From: Bifidobacterium asteroides
GTDB taxonomy: Bacteria; Actinomycetota; Actinomycetes; Actinomycetales; Bifidobacteriaceae
DNA: 64,000 nt
Reading direction: 5' to 3'
NCBI RefSeq assembly: GCF_009683175.1
Contig: NZ_WKKW01000005.1
Coordinates: 62,001-126,000, forward strand
Part shown: positions 16,792 through 26,574 of the stretch, one piece after another
Numbering within the stretch: the first letter of the stretch is position 1
Layout: each line of letters starts with the position of its first letter
The notes under the pieces: model-generated
The model's input: only the letters and a program-made list of their open reading frames with translations
Database searches by the model: none
Told to the model about the DNA's origin: nothing
Position numbers and translations under genes: made by a program

Positions 16792-18105
16792 ATGGGCCGT
16801 GTGGTCAGCTACAATGACGGACTGAATCGCTGCGAGTTCTGCGGCAAGGATGAGCATCAGGTGCGCCGCCTGGTCAAGGGGCCTTCCTGCGCCATCTGCG
16901 ACGAATGCATACGTCTATGCGCCCAGATCATCCAGGAGGACATGGCCAAGGATGCCGCCGACCAGCGGGTGACCCTGCCTGCGCCTTCAAAGATATTCGC
17001 CTATCTGAACCGGTATGTCATAGGCCAGGAGGCCGCCAAGCGCACCCTGTCCGTTGCTGTCTACAACCACTACAAGCGCGTCAATATGGACCTGGGCGAC
17101 CGTGGCCGTGTTGCTGACGCCGCGTTTGATCGAAAGGGCGCGGCACCACGCGTCCAGGTGGACAAGTCCAACATCCTGCTCATGGGCCCCACCGGCGTGG
17201 GCAAGACCTACCTGGCGCGAACCCTGGCCACCATTATGAACGTCCCCTTCGTCATAGTGGATGCCACCAGTCTGACCGAGGCTGGGTATGTGGGCGAGGA
17301 CGTGGAATCCGTCCTGCAGGGACTGCTTCAGGCTGCAGGCGGCAACATGGACCTGGCCCAGCGGGGGATTATCTACATCGACGAGATCGACAAGATCGCC
17401 AGGAAGTCTGGCGAGAACACATCCATTACCCGGGACGTGTCCGGCGAGGGGGTCCAGCAGGCCCTGCTCAAGATCATCGAGGGCACCCAGGCCCGCGTGC
17501 CGGTACAGGGTTCGCGGCGGCATGGGGATGTCCGCACGGTCGTCATGGACACGGCCAACATCCTCTTCATCTGCGGCGGCGCCTTCGTCGGCCTTGAGGA
17601 GATCGTCCGCCGACGGCTGGGTCTGCGAGAGAGCGGATTCTCGGCTACTCAGGGGACTGACAGGGTGCCCGACGACCGGATCATGAGTCAGGTCAGGGCC
17701 GAGGACCTGGAACAGTTTGGCTTGCTTCCCGAGTTTGTGGGGCGGTTGCCGGTAATCTCCACACTTGAACCACTGGGCGCCGATGAGCTTCGGCGGGTGC
17801 TGACCGAACCGGACAATGCCCTGGTCGACCAGTACCGGCGCATGTTCCTGGATGACGGGGCCGATCTGGTCTTCACTGATGCCGCCTTGGATCGGGTTGC
17901 CGCCATCGCCCTGGAGCGCAAGGTGGGCGCCCGAGGGTTGCGGGGTATCATTGAGCACACCCTTGAAGCGACCATGTTCGAGCTGCCTGACAGGACTGAT
18001 GTCTCCCGTGTCGTGGTGGATGCCGATGCCGTGGAAGGGACCGGATCACCCCGGTATGAGACCGGGCGAGGCATGGCCGCAGCCGCTGATCGTCGTTTGG
18101 CCTGA
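16792..18105 (+). CDS. clpX: ATP-dependent Clp protease ATP-binding subunit ClpX
   Basis: A 437-residue AAA+ unfoldase. The N-terminal zinc-binding domain has C14, C17, C36 and C39 (CEFC and CDEC). Walker A is GPTGVGKT (residues 132-139) and Walker B is IIYIDEIDKI. Sensor regions and EFVGRLPV follow. It unfolds tagged substrates and passes them to ClpP. The ClpP-docking loop, usually I/L-G-F, reads S281-G-F here. GGGAG precedes the ATG at 16792. It sits 70 bp before nadK. Confidence 0.96.
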   Translation: MGRVVSYNDGLNRCEFCGKDEHQVRRLVKGPSCAICDECIRLCAQIIQEDMAKDAADQRVTLPAPSKIFAYLNRYVIGQEAAKRTLSVAVYNHYKRVNMDLGDRGRVADAAFDRKGAAPRVQVDKSNILLMGPTGVGKTYLARTLATIMNVPFVIVDATSLTEAGYVGEDVESVLQGLLQAAGGNMDLAQRGIIYIDEIDKIARKSGENTSITRDVSGEGVQQALLKIIEGTQARVPVQGSRRHGDVRTVVMDTANILFICGGAFVGLEEIVRRRLGLRESGFSATQGTDRVPDDRIMSQVRAEDLEQFGLLPEFVGRLPVISTLEPLGADELRRVLTEPDNALVDQYRRMFLDDGADLVFTDAALDRVAAIALERKVGARGLRGIIEHTLEATMFELPDRTDVSRVVVDADAVEGTGSPRYETGRGMAAAADRRLA

Positions 18106-18175
18106 CCCCGGCGCGATGAGCGCAGCTGTTGGCCGGGCCCGATAGGATGATCATTGTTGCCGGAAGGGAGGCCCT

Positions 18176-19114
18176 ATGGGTGCTCGTAGCGCTGTCGTGG
18201 TCACGCACAGCCGGGTCCGGGTAAGCGGCCACCTGGTTGACGAGGTCGAGGAGCAGCTGCGCCGGGACGGATTTCGCGTCTCGATTGTCGACAACATCGC
18301 CGCCCCGGAATTCGGCAGTCCCAGCCAGAAGGTGGCCGACGACACCGAGATCGTCATCGTCCTGGGCGGCGACGGGACCATTCTGCGGGCTGCAGAGCTG
18401 GTCAAGGGCACCCAGGTGCCCATCCTGGGGGTCAACCTGGGTCATGTGGGATTCCTGGCGGAGTTCGAAAGCTTCCAGATAGGGGAGGCCATTCGCCGGG
18501 TGGCCGATCATGACTACTCCATCGACGAGCGCATGGTGGCCCATGTGGACCTGTGGATACCCGGAGCCGATCGACCACTGAGCGACTGGGCCCTTAATGA
18601 CATGACCCTGGAACGGTATGATCGGGGCAAGATGATCGAGGTATCGGTCAGAGTGGACGATGTGGAGATGAGCTCCTTCGGCTGCGACGGCATGATTGTG
18701 GCTACCCCGACCGGATCGACAGCCTATGCCTTTTCGGTGGGCGGGCCCATCGTCTGGCCGGATGCGCAGTCGCTACAGATGGTGCCCATAGCTGCACACG
18801 CCCTCTTCGCCCGATCCTTGATCATCGGCCCAAAGTCGCAGTTCACCCTGGATATCCTGGGTGATTCCCAATCGGCCGGCTGGATCTGTAATGACGGGCG
18901 CCGCCAACGACCTGTGCCCAAGCGCTCCCGCATCGTGGTGCGGCAGTCCCACGACATCCTGAGGCTGGCCAGGCTGTCCGGGGTGCCCTTCACCAGACGG
19001 CTGGTCTCCAAGTTTGATCTGCCGGTGGTCGGCTGGAGGGAGCAGCATCGCCCCTCGGCGGCTGCGAACGGGCAGGACCGGGGGGAGCCACCGGAGTCGA
19101 ACAAGGAGCACTGA
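18176..19114 (+). CDS. nadK: NAD kinase
   Basis: A 312-residue enzyme that phosphorylates NAD to NADP. The GGDG motif is in VIVLGGDGTILRAAE, the second conserved block is LNDMTLERYDRG (the usual NE motif reads N-D), and the glycine-rich C-terminal domain contains TPTGSTAYAFSVGGP. A short disordered tail of about 25 residues ends it. GGAAGGGAGG stands upstream of the ATG at 18176. The stop shares one base with the recN start (TGATG), so the two are translationally coupled. Confidence 0.94.
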   Translation: MGARSAVVVTHSRVRVSGHLVDEVEEQLRRDGFRVSIVDNIAAPEFGSPSQKVADDTEIVIVLGGDGTILRAAELVKGTQVPILGVNLGHVGFLAEFESFQIGEAIRRVADHDYSIDERMVAHVDLWIPGADRPLSDWALNDMTLERYDRGKMIEVSVRVDDVEMSSFGCDGMIVATPTGSTAYAFSVGGPIVWPDAQSLQMVPIAAHALFARSLIIGPKSQFTLDILGDSQSAGWICNDGRRQRPVPKRSRIVVRQSHDILRLARLSGVPFTRRLVSKFDLPVVGWREQHRPSAAANGQDRGEPPESNKEH

Positions 19115-20886
19115 TGTTGGAAGAGCTTGAAGTACGAGACCTGGGTCCCATCCATCATGCCCTGTTACGGCCTGCTGCTGGCATGACGGCCATCACCGGA
19201 GAGACCGGGGCCGGCAAGTCCATGCTGCTCAACGCCATCAGGCTGATTTCTGGGTCCGCTGCCCGCCCCCAACTGGTGTCGCCTGGAGCCCGTGAGTCCT
19301 GGGTGCAGGGGATTTTCGATGCAGGAGCAGCAGGAGTCGAGAATCCAGTGACCGCTGCCATAACCGAGGCTGGCCTGCCCTTGGAGGATGAGGGGCAGAT
19401 CTTCCTGGCCCGAACCATGCCGGTCAAGGGGCGTTCCCGTGCCGCTCTGAACGGCAGGACGGCACCTCGTGGTCTGCTGGAGGAGGTGGCTGGGATGCTG
19501 GTCACCGTCCATGGGCAGGCGGATCAGATGCGTATGGCCAGTCCGGCCCGGCAGCGCGAATTTCTGGATGCCTATGCCGGTGACGGTCCGCAGCTGGAGG
19601 CTTTTTCCAAGGCCTTCAGGCAGTACCGGCAGGCCCAGGACCATCTGGAGGAGCTGCGTAACCAACAGTCCGGCGCTATGGCCCAAGCTGATTATCTTAG
19701 AGAATCCATCGCCCGGATCGACCGGGTCGACCCCCATTCCGGCGAGGATCGTGAACTCAAGGCACAGCGGGACAGGATCGAGCACGCTGCCCAGATCAGT
19801 CAGGGGGTCATGTCCGCACTGTCCGCCCTGGACTCAGGTCAGATCGACCCCGATGCCGATGCACCTTCGGCTACGGCCCTGGTGGAACGAGCTATTGCCG
19901 CCCTGGAGGGCATCGGTGTAGAGGGGGTCTTTCAGGAGTCGGCCCAGCGGCTGCGCGCGCTGAATGCCGACCTGTCTGACCTGGTCTTCACCCTGAGCAG
20001 CCAGCTGGACGACGAAGGCCAGGAGGGCGATCTGGACAAGATCAATGCTCGCATTCACGATCTCGATGAGCTGACCCGACGCTGGGGACCGGGCATCGAC
20101 GATGTTCTGGCTTGGCGCAAGAAGGCTGCATTTGAACTTGAGGACATGGATGCCTCGCCCGAGAAGCTGGAGGAGCTTCAAGGTCAGGTTGAGCAGCTTC
20201 GCGGAAGCGCCCTGAAGGCGGCACGGAATTTGTCTGCGTCACGGACCAAAGCTGCAAGACGACTGAGCGATCTTGTCGATGGCGAATTGCGCTCCCTGGC
20301 CATGGCGGGCGCTGGGCTTGAGATTCGCGTCAGGCCGCGTCAGGACCAGGAGATGGACGGACATGGTCTGGACCAGATCGACTTTCTCTTCAGGCCATAT
20401 CCAGGTTCGGACCTGCTGCCCATGGGCAAGAGCGCCTCGGGCGGCGAACTCAGCCGTCTCATGCTGGCTCTGGAGCTGGTGGCCGCCGAAGGCCGGACCT
20501 CATCAGGACCTGACGGGACTGGCCATGGGCATACTGGCCTAGATTCCCAGGTTGGCGGTCCGACCATGACCTTCATCTTCGACGAGGTGGATGCTGGTGT
20601 AGGCGGACGGGCTGCTGTAGAGCTTGGTCGCCGTCTGGCCCGGCTGGCTGTCACCGCCCAGGTGATTGTGGTCACCCATCTGCCACAGGTGGCTTCCTGG
20701 GCCGATCGACAATTCGTCGTGGCCAAGGGCCGGGAGGGCGGCGATGCCGTAGAAACCCTGGTCCACCAGGTGGAAGGCAAAGACAGAGAGCGGGAGATTG
20801 CCCGGATGCTGGCCGGCAGCGAGTCGGCAACCTCTCTAAAGCACGCCCGAGAGCTTCTGTCCTCCAGCAGACTCCAGACCCGATAG
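19114..20886 (+). CDS. recN: DNA repair protein RecN
   Basis: A 590-residue SMC-like ATPase of double-strand-break repair. The N-terminal Walker A is ITGETGAGKSML near residue 30. A long heptad-rich coiled-coil region occupies about 150-370, and the C-terminal half carries the signature SASGGELSRLMLALE followed by the Walker B FIFDEVDAGVGGRAA and VVTHLPQVA. The length is normal. An insertion of about 25 residues rich in G, S and T lies between the signature and Walker B. The nadK-recN pairing is common in Actinobacteria. Confidence 0.95.
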   Translation: MLEELEVRDLGPIHHALLRPAAGMTAITGETGAGKSMLLNAIRLISGSAARPQLVSPGARESWVQGIFDAGAAGVENPVTAAITEAGLPLEDEGQIFLARTMPVKGRSRAALNGRTAPRGLLEEVAGMLVTVHGQADQMRMASPARQREFLDAYAGDGPQLEAFSKAFRQYRQAQDHLEELRNQQSGAMAQADYLRESIARIDRVDPHSGEDRELKAQRDRIEHAAQISQGVMSALSALDSGQIDPDADAPSATALVERAIAALEGIGVEGVFQESAQRLRALNADLSDLVFTLSSQLDDEGQEGDLDKINARIHDLDELTRRWGPGIDDVLAWRKKAAFELEDMDASPEKLEELQGQVEQLRGSALKAARNLSASRTKAARRLSDLVDGELRSLAMAGAGLEIRVRPRQDQEMDGHGLDQIDFLFRPYPGSDLLPMGKSASGGELSRLMLALELVAAEGRTSSGPDGTGHGHTGLDSQVGGPTMTFIFDEVDAGVGGRAAVELGRRLARLAVTAQVIVVTHLPQVASWADRQFVVAKGREGGDAVETLVHQVEGKDREREIARMLAGSESATSLKHARELLSSSRLQTR

Positions 20887-21335
20887 GTCTGGTTGTCCTC
20901 TGAACTTCGTGGTGTCGAAGTCCGTCGATTCAACGACTTTGGCAAGTTTTGGCGACTTTGCTGCCTTTTGTGGTCGTGCTGATGCATGCTCGACATCCGT
21001 GCTTCTGTTGCTCTTCATTTTTACGATTCAACAGCAGGCAATCGGTGTAGATGGCCGTACGGCAACGACCGTGCCGGATTTTCGTTGATGGCACTGTATC
21101 CGCCTTTTACCTGAACGATGCGGCGATGACCTCCTCCAAATGGATTTTGTCCGAAATTGTCGTCGGCCGGAATTTCAACACTATAGGGCAGGATCTATCA
21201 ATTCTCGAACCATGTTCGTAGATCCTTGGAAAATCAGCGGCTGGTTTGTCTTCATAACCGAACTGTTATAGTGTATACATGAACACCGGCACAGCTCAGC
21301 CAGGGTTGTACCGACAATCAATGAAAGGGGCTTGG
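20887..21335. other. AT-richer intergenic region upstream of the GntR gene
   Basis: About 450 bp with lower G+C than its surroundings and no credible gene. It ends in a -10-like TATAGT (21267-21272) and an 8-bp palindrome TGTATACA (21272-21279). I see no RNA gene. Several short CGACTTT/AACGAC motifs near 20918-20958 do not form a clear structure. Confidence 0.45.
21267..21279 (+). promoter_or_regulatory. -10 and palindrome at the GntR/ABC operon promoter (candidate)
   Basis: TATAGT overlaps by one base the palindrome TGTATACA, about 57 bp before the regulator start. YtrA-type regulators normally repress their own operon, so this palindrome is the natural operator candidate. Confidence 0.4.
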
Positions 21336-21743
21336 ATGAAGCTGATCATCTCATCCCTGTCCGGACAGCCAATTTATCGGCAGATCGAGGACCAGATACG
21401 TTCGGCCATCCTGACTGGAGACCTGAAAGCGGGGGAGGGGCTGCCTTCCCTGCGACATCTCTCACAGGAGCTCAGAGTGTCCGTGTTGACCGTGACCCGC
21501 GCCTATACCGAACTCGCCCAAGAGGGCTTGGTGGAGAACATCCAAGGCAAGGGGACCTTCGTGGCCGACAGTGGCGACCAGGTCATGCGGCAGCATCTGG
21601 AGGACCGCGTGCAGTCCCTGCTGGGGGAGGCGGTCGATACGGCTCGTCGGGCCGGGATGGACCCGGACCGGATTCGCGGCCTGCTCGACATCCTGCTGGG
21701 CGGCAAGGGTTCTGCGCCAGCGTCCGAAGAAGGAAAGGAATAG
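21336..21743 (+). CDS. GntR-family regulator, YtrA subfamily
   Basis: A 135-residue short GntR regulator. The winged helix-turn-helix (residues 10-75) starts with the characteristic GQPIYRQIEDQIRSAI and continues with LPSLRHLSQELRVSVLTVTRAY. The C-terminal part is only about 55 helical residues, the mark of the YtrA group, which usually controls adjacent ABC transporter genes. I use the ATG at 21336 because AAGGGG is 5 nt upstream; the open frame reaches further to 21279. The ATPase gene follows 4 bp later. Confidence 0.87.
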   Translation: MKLIISSLSGQPIYRQIEDQIRSAILTGDLKAGEGLPSLRHLSQELRVSVLTVTRAYTELAQEGLVENIQGKGTFVADSGDQVMRQHLEDRVQSLLGEAVDTARRAGMDPDRIRGLLDILLGGKGSAPASEEGKE

Positions 21744-21747
21744 CAGT

Positions 21748-22722
21748 ATGTGTGCATCACCGCCGATGATGACTTCTGTTGAGGGGATCGACTATGCCCT
21801 GCGCGTCAGTGACCTTGGGAAAAGCTACGTCAAGGCTGACGGTACGGGTTTCCGTCTGCACCAGGTCACCATGGACCTGCCCATGGGCTACATCATGGGA
21901 TTGATAGGCCCTAACGGTGCAGGCAAATCCACCCTGATTCGGCTCTTGCTCAATATGACCCGCCGAGACAGCGGAGAAATCAGCATTTTGGGCCGTGATC
22001 CCTTGAACCAGGAGGAAGATGTCAAAGCAGACCTGGGCGTGGTCTTCGATTCCATTTATTTCCCGGAGGCATGGAAGGTCAAGGCCGTCGAGCCAGTGAT
22101 GGCACCCATGTATCCCTCTTGGGACAGTGATCGCTACCACGACTATCTGCGTCGGTTCGGTCTGCAGGAAAACCGTAAAATCGGCAAGCTTTCCCGTGGC
22201 ATGCAGATGAAGCTGATGCTGGCCGTCGCCCTCAGCCACGATGCAAGGCTCTTGATTCTGGATGAGCCCACCAGTGGTCTGGATGTCCTGGCCAGGGACG
22301 AGCTCATGGATATTCTGCTGGACTACATCGGCGACGGCCGTCACTCGGTGCTTTTCTCCACCCACATCACCACGGATCTTGAACGGGTGGCTGACTTCGT
22401 CACCTATATCAATCGGGGGTCTGTCTTCTACACCGGCCCCAAGGACGAGTTGATGGAGGCTTTCCAGGTCGTAAGAGGGGGGCCGGACGATCTGGCTGGA
22501 GCGCAGATACCCTATCTGATGGGTTTGCAGCGTTCCGCCACAGGTTTCGAGGCTCTGGTGCCTGCCGAACACTTGAAGGATTTTCTGGCATCGGCTTCCC
22601 CTGCCGCCGTGGAGCCTTCAGAGGACCGCTACCTGGTGGAGCGGGCCGACTTTGACAACATCATCAGACTGACCGCGGGCTCACCTGCCGCGACCGACAG
22701 GAATAAGGAGGTGGAGTCATGA
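21748..22722 (+). CDS. ABC transporter ATP-binding protein
   Basis: A 324-residue ATPase. Walker A is GPNGAGKSTL, the signature is LSRGMQMKLMLA (in which the usual LSGGQ is L-S-R-G-M), and Walker B is LLILDEPTSGLD. A C-terminal extension of about 90 residues follows the core. This RGM signature with YtrA-type control is typical of exporter or resistance modules of the YtrB/BcrA kind. AAAGGAA precedes the ATG at 21748. The end overlaps the permease start by 4 bp (ATGA). Confidence 0.87.
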   Translation: MCASPPMMTSVEGIDYALRVSDLGKSYVKADGTGFRLHQVTMDLPMGYIMGLIGPNGAGKSTLIRLLLNMTRRDSGEISILGRDPLNQEEDVKADLGVVFDSIYFPEAWKVKAVEPVMAPMYPSWDSDRYHDYLRRFGLQENRKIGKLSRGMQMKLMLAVALSHDARLLILDEPTSGLDVLARDELMDILLDYIGDGRHSVLFSTHITTDLERVADFVTYINRGSVFYTGPKDELMEAFQVVRGGPDDLAGAQIPYLMGLQRSATGFEALVPAEHLKDFLASASPAAVEPSEDRYLVERADFDNIIRLTAGSPAATDRNKEVES

Positions 22723-23435
22723 AGGCGATAGCCAAGCAGATCAGGTTGGACATGCAACGTTTCTCAGGAGCAGGGAGAACCTGGGTCGGTGTGCTGATTT
22801 TCATGTCCGTTCCTCTCATAGGAATCCTGCTGAACCTAGTCATGGCCCTGACAGGCAATGACGGGGAAGATGCACGGACTGCGTTGACGGGAGCAGTAAC
22901 CAGCATGGGAATCGGACTGCTTGTAGGCCTGGTATTCGGTATGTTCGTCGATTTCAGCAATACGGCAATTCGCTTGAACGGTCTGCTGCCCATAACACGT
23001 GATCACCAGGTATTCGGACGCTATGCTGCTGTAATTCTGCTGGTCCTAGTTCAGTCTTGCGGCTATGCAATATTCTTCTTCTACGCTACTGATTCATTTT
23101 TGCATGGTCAGGACCATTGGCGCGACACTGTCTTGTTTGCTTCGGGGTTGTTCCTGTTGGAGTCTTTGCTCTTTGCGGTAGCTACACCCTTGTTTTATTG
23201 GCTGGAGCCAGTTAAGGCAATGATAGTCTTCCTGGCGCTTCTTGGTTTGGTGCCAATCATGGCCCTTATCGGCAGTTTGCTGCCCTTGGACTGGGGGACC
23301 TTCTGGAATTCAATCATGCGATCTTTGACTTCCGACCTGTGGCGGCCGATGGTCCTCGGGCTGGCCTTGATTCTGGCGGTTGATATGGTTTCGATAGTCA
23401 TATCTCGCAAGGTCTATGCCAGGAAGGAGATCTGA
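22719..23435 (+). CDS. ABC-2 type membrane permease
   Basis: A 238-residue integral membrane protein with about six hydrophobic segments, beginning with an amphipathic basic N-terminus (MKAIAKQIRLDMQRF) that leads into helix 1. It lacks a recognisable substrate motif, but position and topology make it the membrane partner of the upstream ATPase. The first helices carry GMFVDFSNTAIRLNGLLPITRDHQVF, like ABC-2 family proteins found beside YtrA regulators. Its A+T content is a little higher than that of the housekeeping genes. The cargo is unknown. Confidence 0.78.
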   Translation: MKAIAKQIRLDMQRFSGAGRTWVGVLIFMSVPLIGILLNLVMALTGNDGEDARTALTGAVTSMGIGLLVGLVFGMFVDFSNTAIRLNGLLPITRDHQVFGRYAAVILLVLVQSCGYAIFFFYATDSFLHGQDHWRDTVLFASGLFLLESLLFAVATPLFYWLEPVKAMIVFLALLGLVPIMALIGSLLPLDWGTFWNSIMRSLTSDLWRPMVLGLALILAVDMVSIVISRKVYARKEI

Positions 23436-23452
23436 GCCAATTTGTCCAGGTT

Positions 23453-24934
23453 TCAGGACTGCATGACCGCGTGGCGGACGTAGTCGGACATCTCCCTGGG
23501 ATCGATGCAGTCCTTAAAGCGCACAGGTGCGCTTTCCAGGGCGCGCAGAGCCTTGGGAGGCCTGGTGTTGGTGGCCTCGGCCAGGATGTCCATGCAGTCG
23601 AAGTCGCTGTCCTGGGTCTCCAGGCCCAGGGATTGGCAGACCACCCGGGGGAACTTGTAGGGGCTGGCCGTGGACAGCAGCACCCGGGGTACGGCAGGAT
23701 CCCTGTCGGTCTGCTCGGTCATGACCTGGTAGCCGCAGGCCGTGTGCGGATCGATCAGGTATCCCCGGTCCTCCCAGCAGTCGCTGATGGCTGAGGCCAC
23801 CTGGTCCTCGTCGGCCCAGCCGCAGGAGAAGAGTCCGCGGATTCTGGTCATAACGGCTTCGGGCACCTGGTAGCGTCCCGTGGACTCCAAATCGCTCATA
23901 AGCGAGGCAATCAGTTTGGTGTCGCCGTCGGCCATGTAGTAGAGCATCCGCTCCAGGTTGGAGGAGATCAGGATGTCCATGCTGGGGGAAGTGGTGGTGT
24001 AGAAGGGACGATTGCGGTCATAGATGCCTGTGGTCAGGAAGTCGTTGAGGACCCGGTTACGGTCCGAGGCCACGGTCAGGCGGGCCACTGGAAGCCCCAT
24101 CATCTTGGCGTAGTATCCGGCCAGTACATCGCCGAAGTTGCCGGTGGGCACGCAGAACTCGACCGGATCCCCAGGTCTGATCACTCCCCGTTCCATCAGG
24201 GACCCATAGGCTCGGAAGTAGTAGACGACCTGCGGGGCCAGGCGGCCGACGTTGATGGAGTTGGCCGATGAGAGCACGGTCGAGGCCTTTTCGCTCAGTT
24301 CATGAGCCAGGTCGGCGTCGGCGAAGATGGACTTGACTGCGGACTGGGCATCGTCGAAATTGCCCCGAACCGCGCAGACCTGCAGGTTGCCGCCCTCCTG
24401 GGTGACCATCTGCAGGCGCTGGATCTGGCTCACCTTGCCCTGAGGGTAGAAGACGGTGATGCCCGTGCCGGGCGCGTCTGCGAAACCGGCCAGCGCCGCC
24501 TTGCCCGTGTCTCCGGAGGTGGCCGTAAGCACCATGATCCGTTCGCCATCGTCCCCGGCCAGGGCCATCAGTCTCGGCAGAAGCTGCAAGGCCACATCCT
24601 TGAAGGCCGAGGTGGGCCCGCGGAAGAGCTCCAGTACGAAGTCGTTGCCGCCCAGGTCCACCAGAGGGGTGATTGCCGGATCGGACCACTGTTCTCCGTA
24701 TGCTGCATCCAGGCAGGAGTCCAGTTGAGCGGAGGAGTAATCACTCAGCAGTCCCGAAAGAACCAGCTTGGCTGTGCCCCTGTAGTCCAGACCGGCGACC
24801 GAGGCGGGGTCAATGGCTAGAGCATCCAGCTCATCGCTGACGTAGAGTCCGCCGTCAGGGGCCAGGCCTCGTCTGATGGCCTGCTTGGACTGCAGCTGCT
24901 CCACGCCGCCTCGGGTGCTGTGGTATGTGCTCAT
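23453..24934 (-). CDS. thrC: Threonine synthase
   Basis: A 493-residue PLP enzyme that converts O-phosphohomoserine to threonine. The PLP lysine is in RGPTSAFKDVALQ, with the phosphate-binding TATSGDTGKAAL block and the N-terminal YHSTRGG characteristic of this long bacterial/fungal form. I use the ATG at 24934 (MSTYHSTRGG), with GGAGGGG upstream; the open frame continues upstream into the divergent glyA control region but that part has no family match. It converges with the ABC permease gene, 17 bp apart. Confidence 0.94.
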   Translation of the reverse strand: MSTYHSTRGGVEQLQSKQAIRRGLAPDGGLYVSDELDALAIDPASVAGLDYRGTAKLVLSGLLSDYSSAQLDSCLDAAYGEQWSDPAITPLVDLGGNDFVLELFRGPTSAFKDVALQLLPRLMALAGDDGERIMVLTATSGDTGKAALAGFADAPGTGITVFYPQGKVSQIQRLQMVTQEGGNLQVCAVRGNFDDAQSAVKSIFADADLAHELSEKASTVLSSANSINVGRLAPQVVYYFRAYGSLMERGVIRPGDPVEFCVPTGNFGDVLAGYYAKMMGLPVARLTVASDRNRVLNDFLTTGIYDRNRPFYTTTSPSMDILISSNLERMLYYMADGDTKLIASLMSDLESTGRYQVPEAVMTRIRGLFSCGWADEDQVASAISDCWEDRGYLIDPHTACGYQVMTEQTDRDPAVPRVLLSTASPYKFPRVVCQSLGLETQDSDFDCMDILAEATNTRPPKALRALESAPVRFKDCIDPREMSDYVRHAVMQS

Positions 24935-25139
24935 GGTTGCCTGCCCCTCCGCCATGTCGCCGAACTGATCATTACCAGGGCATTCTACCCCGTGCAGGGG
25001 TCCGAACCATTGCACTGCTCGGCTCGCGGAGGAAACTGTCTGTGGACGCCAGGGCCTGCCAGGGGTCGGCATGGCGTACAGTATTGCCCACCAGCCCCTG
25101 TATCCGAGGCTGTACGTTATAAAGACAAAGGAGCGACCC

Positions 25140-26447
25140 ATGGTCGAAGAGAACCCGGTACAGCAATCCTACGATGTCCTGAACTCTTCGATCTCGCAGG
25201 TGGATCCGCAGATCGCTGCACTGCTGGATGGAGAGCTGGAGCGTCAGCGCGGCGGTCTGGAGATGATCGCCTCTGAGAACTTCGTGCCCAAGGCCGTCCT
25301 GCAGGCCCAGGGATCCGTGCTGACCAACAAGTATGCCGAGGGCTATCCTGGCAGACGCTACTACGGCGGATGCGAGTGGGTGGACCAGGTCGAGAACCTG
25401 GCCCGGGACCGCGCCAAGGCCCTCTTCGGCGCCGAGTACGCCAACGTCCAGCCCCATTCGGGCGCCCAGGCCAACGCCGCCGTCTATCAGGCCCTGATCA
25501 AGCCCGGGGACACCGTGCTGGGCCTGGCCCTGGACCATGGCGGCCACCTGACCCACGGCATGAAGATCAACTTCTCCGGGCGCTTTTATCATGCCGAATC
25601 CTACGGGGTCGATCCGGACACCTTCCGCATCGAGCCCGAGATCATCCGTCAGCGGGCCCTGGAGACCCATCCCGCCCTGATCATCGGCGGATGGAGCGCC
25701 TATCCGCGCATTGAGGACTTTGCAGCCATGAAGGAGATCGCCGACGAGGTGGGGGCCAAGTTCTGGGTGGATATGGCCCACTTCGCGGGTATGGTGGCAG
25801 CTGGCCTGCACCCCAGCCCGGTGCCCTATGCCGATGTGGTCTCCTCCACGGCCCACAAGACCCTGGGCGGACCCCGCTCCGGGTTCATCCTGGCTCGTCA
25901 GGAGTATGCCAAGAAGCTCAACTCCTCGGTCTTCCCCGGCAACCAGGGCGGGCCGCTCATGCATGTGATCGCCGCCAAGGCCGTGGCCTTCAAGTTGGCC
26001 GGCACGCCTGAATTCAAGGAACGCATGGAGCGCACCTTGGAGGGTGCAAAGATTCTGGCCGAGCGTCTGATGGCCAAGGATGTGGCCGACAACGGCATCA
26101 CCGTGCTCACTGGAGGGACGGACGTCCACCTGGTCATGGTGGATTTGCGCAACAGCGAGATGGACGGTCGCCAGGGGGAGGACCTGCTGGCCAGGATCGG
26201 CATCACCGTCAACCGCAATACGGTGCCCTTCGACCCGCGCCCGGCTTCTGTGGCCTCCGGTCTGCGCATCGGGACCTCCGCCCTGGCTACTCGCGGATTC
26301 GGCCCGGCCCAGTACGAGGAGGTGGCCGACGTGATCGGAACCGCGTTGGCCCAGGGCCCCCAGGCGGATCTGGATGCCCTCAAGGCCCGGGTGGACCGGC
26401 TGGTCGAGGCCTTCCCGCTCTATCCTGAGCTGGATCAGACCCACTGA
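25140..26447 (+). CDS. glyA: Serine hydroxymethyltransferase
   Basis: A 435-residue PLP enzyme interconverting serine and glycine and feeding one-carbon units to folate. [13 protein letters not shown], the [13 protein letters not shown] segment and the PLP-lysine motif [14 protein letters not shown] are all present, with GNQGGPLMH after it. AAGGAG stands 6 nt before the ATG at 25140. It is divergent from thrC across about 200 bp, so the two amino-acid genes share a control region. A G+C hairpin without a T run follows the stop. Confidence 0.97.
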   Translation: MVEENPVQQSYDVLNSSISQVDPQIAALLDGELERQRGGLEMIASENFVPKAVLQAQGSVLTNKYAEGYPGRRYYGGCEWVDQVENLARDRAKALFGAEYANVQPHSGAQANAAVYQALIKPGDTVLGLALDHGGHLTHGMKINFSGRFYHAESYGVDPDTFRIEPEIIRQRALETHPALIIGGWSAYPRIEDFAAMKEIADEVGAKFWVDMAHFAGMVAAGLHPSPVPYADVVSSTAHKTLGGPRSGFILARQEYAKKLNSSVFPGNQGGPLMHVIAAKAVAFKLAGTPEFKERMERTLEGAKILAERLMAKDVADNGITVLTGGTDVHLVMVDLRNSEMDGRQGEDLLARIGITVNRNTVPFDPRPASVASGLRIGTSALATRGFGPAQYEEVADVIGTALAQGPQADLDALKARVDRLVEAFPLYPELDQTH

Positions 26448-26456
26448 TTGGTCCTT

Positions 26457-26491
26457 GGAGGAGGGGGGAGCGGCAATGCCCTCCCTCCTCC
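26457..26491 (+). terminator. Weak terminator-like hairpin after glyA
   Basis: GGAGGAGGG pairs with CCCTCCTCC around a 17-nt loop. No T run follows, so it may be only a stabilising element. Confidence 0.35.
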
Positions 26492-26574
26492 TGTCGTCAT
26501 TGCCCCTGCTGAGGGTTACAATCGGTACAGAAATGGGTCTGGCGGACCCGTGAGGGCGAAAGGATCTGACGAAC

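Noticed and set aside
24935-25139. Riboswitch between thrC and glyA
   Set aside because: No conserved glycine, SAM or threonine-leader pattern could be found in the 205-bp shared region; only ribosome sites and a weak -10 (TATAAA, 25118-25123).
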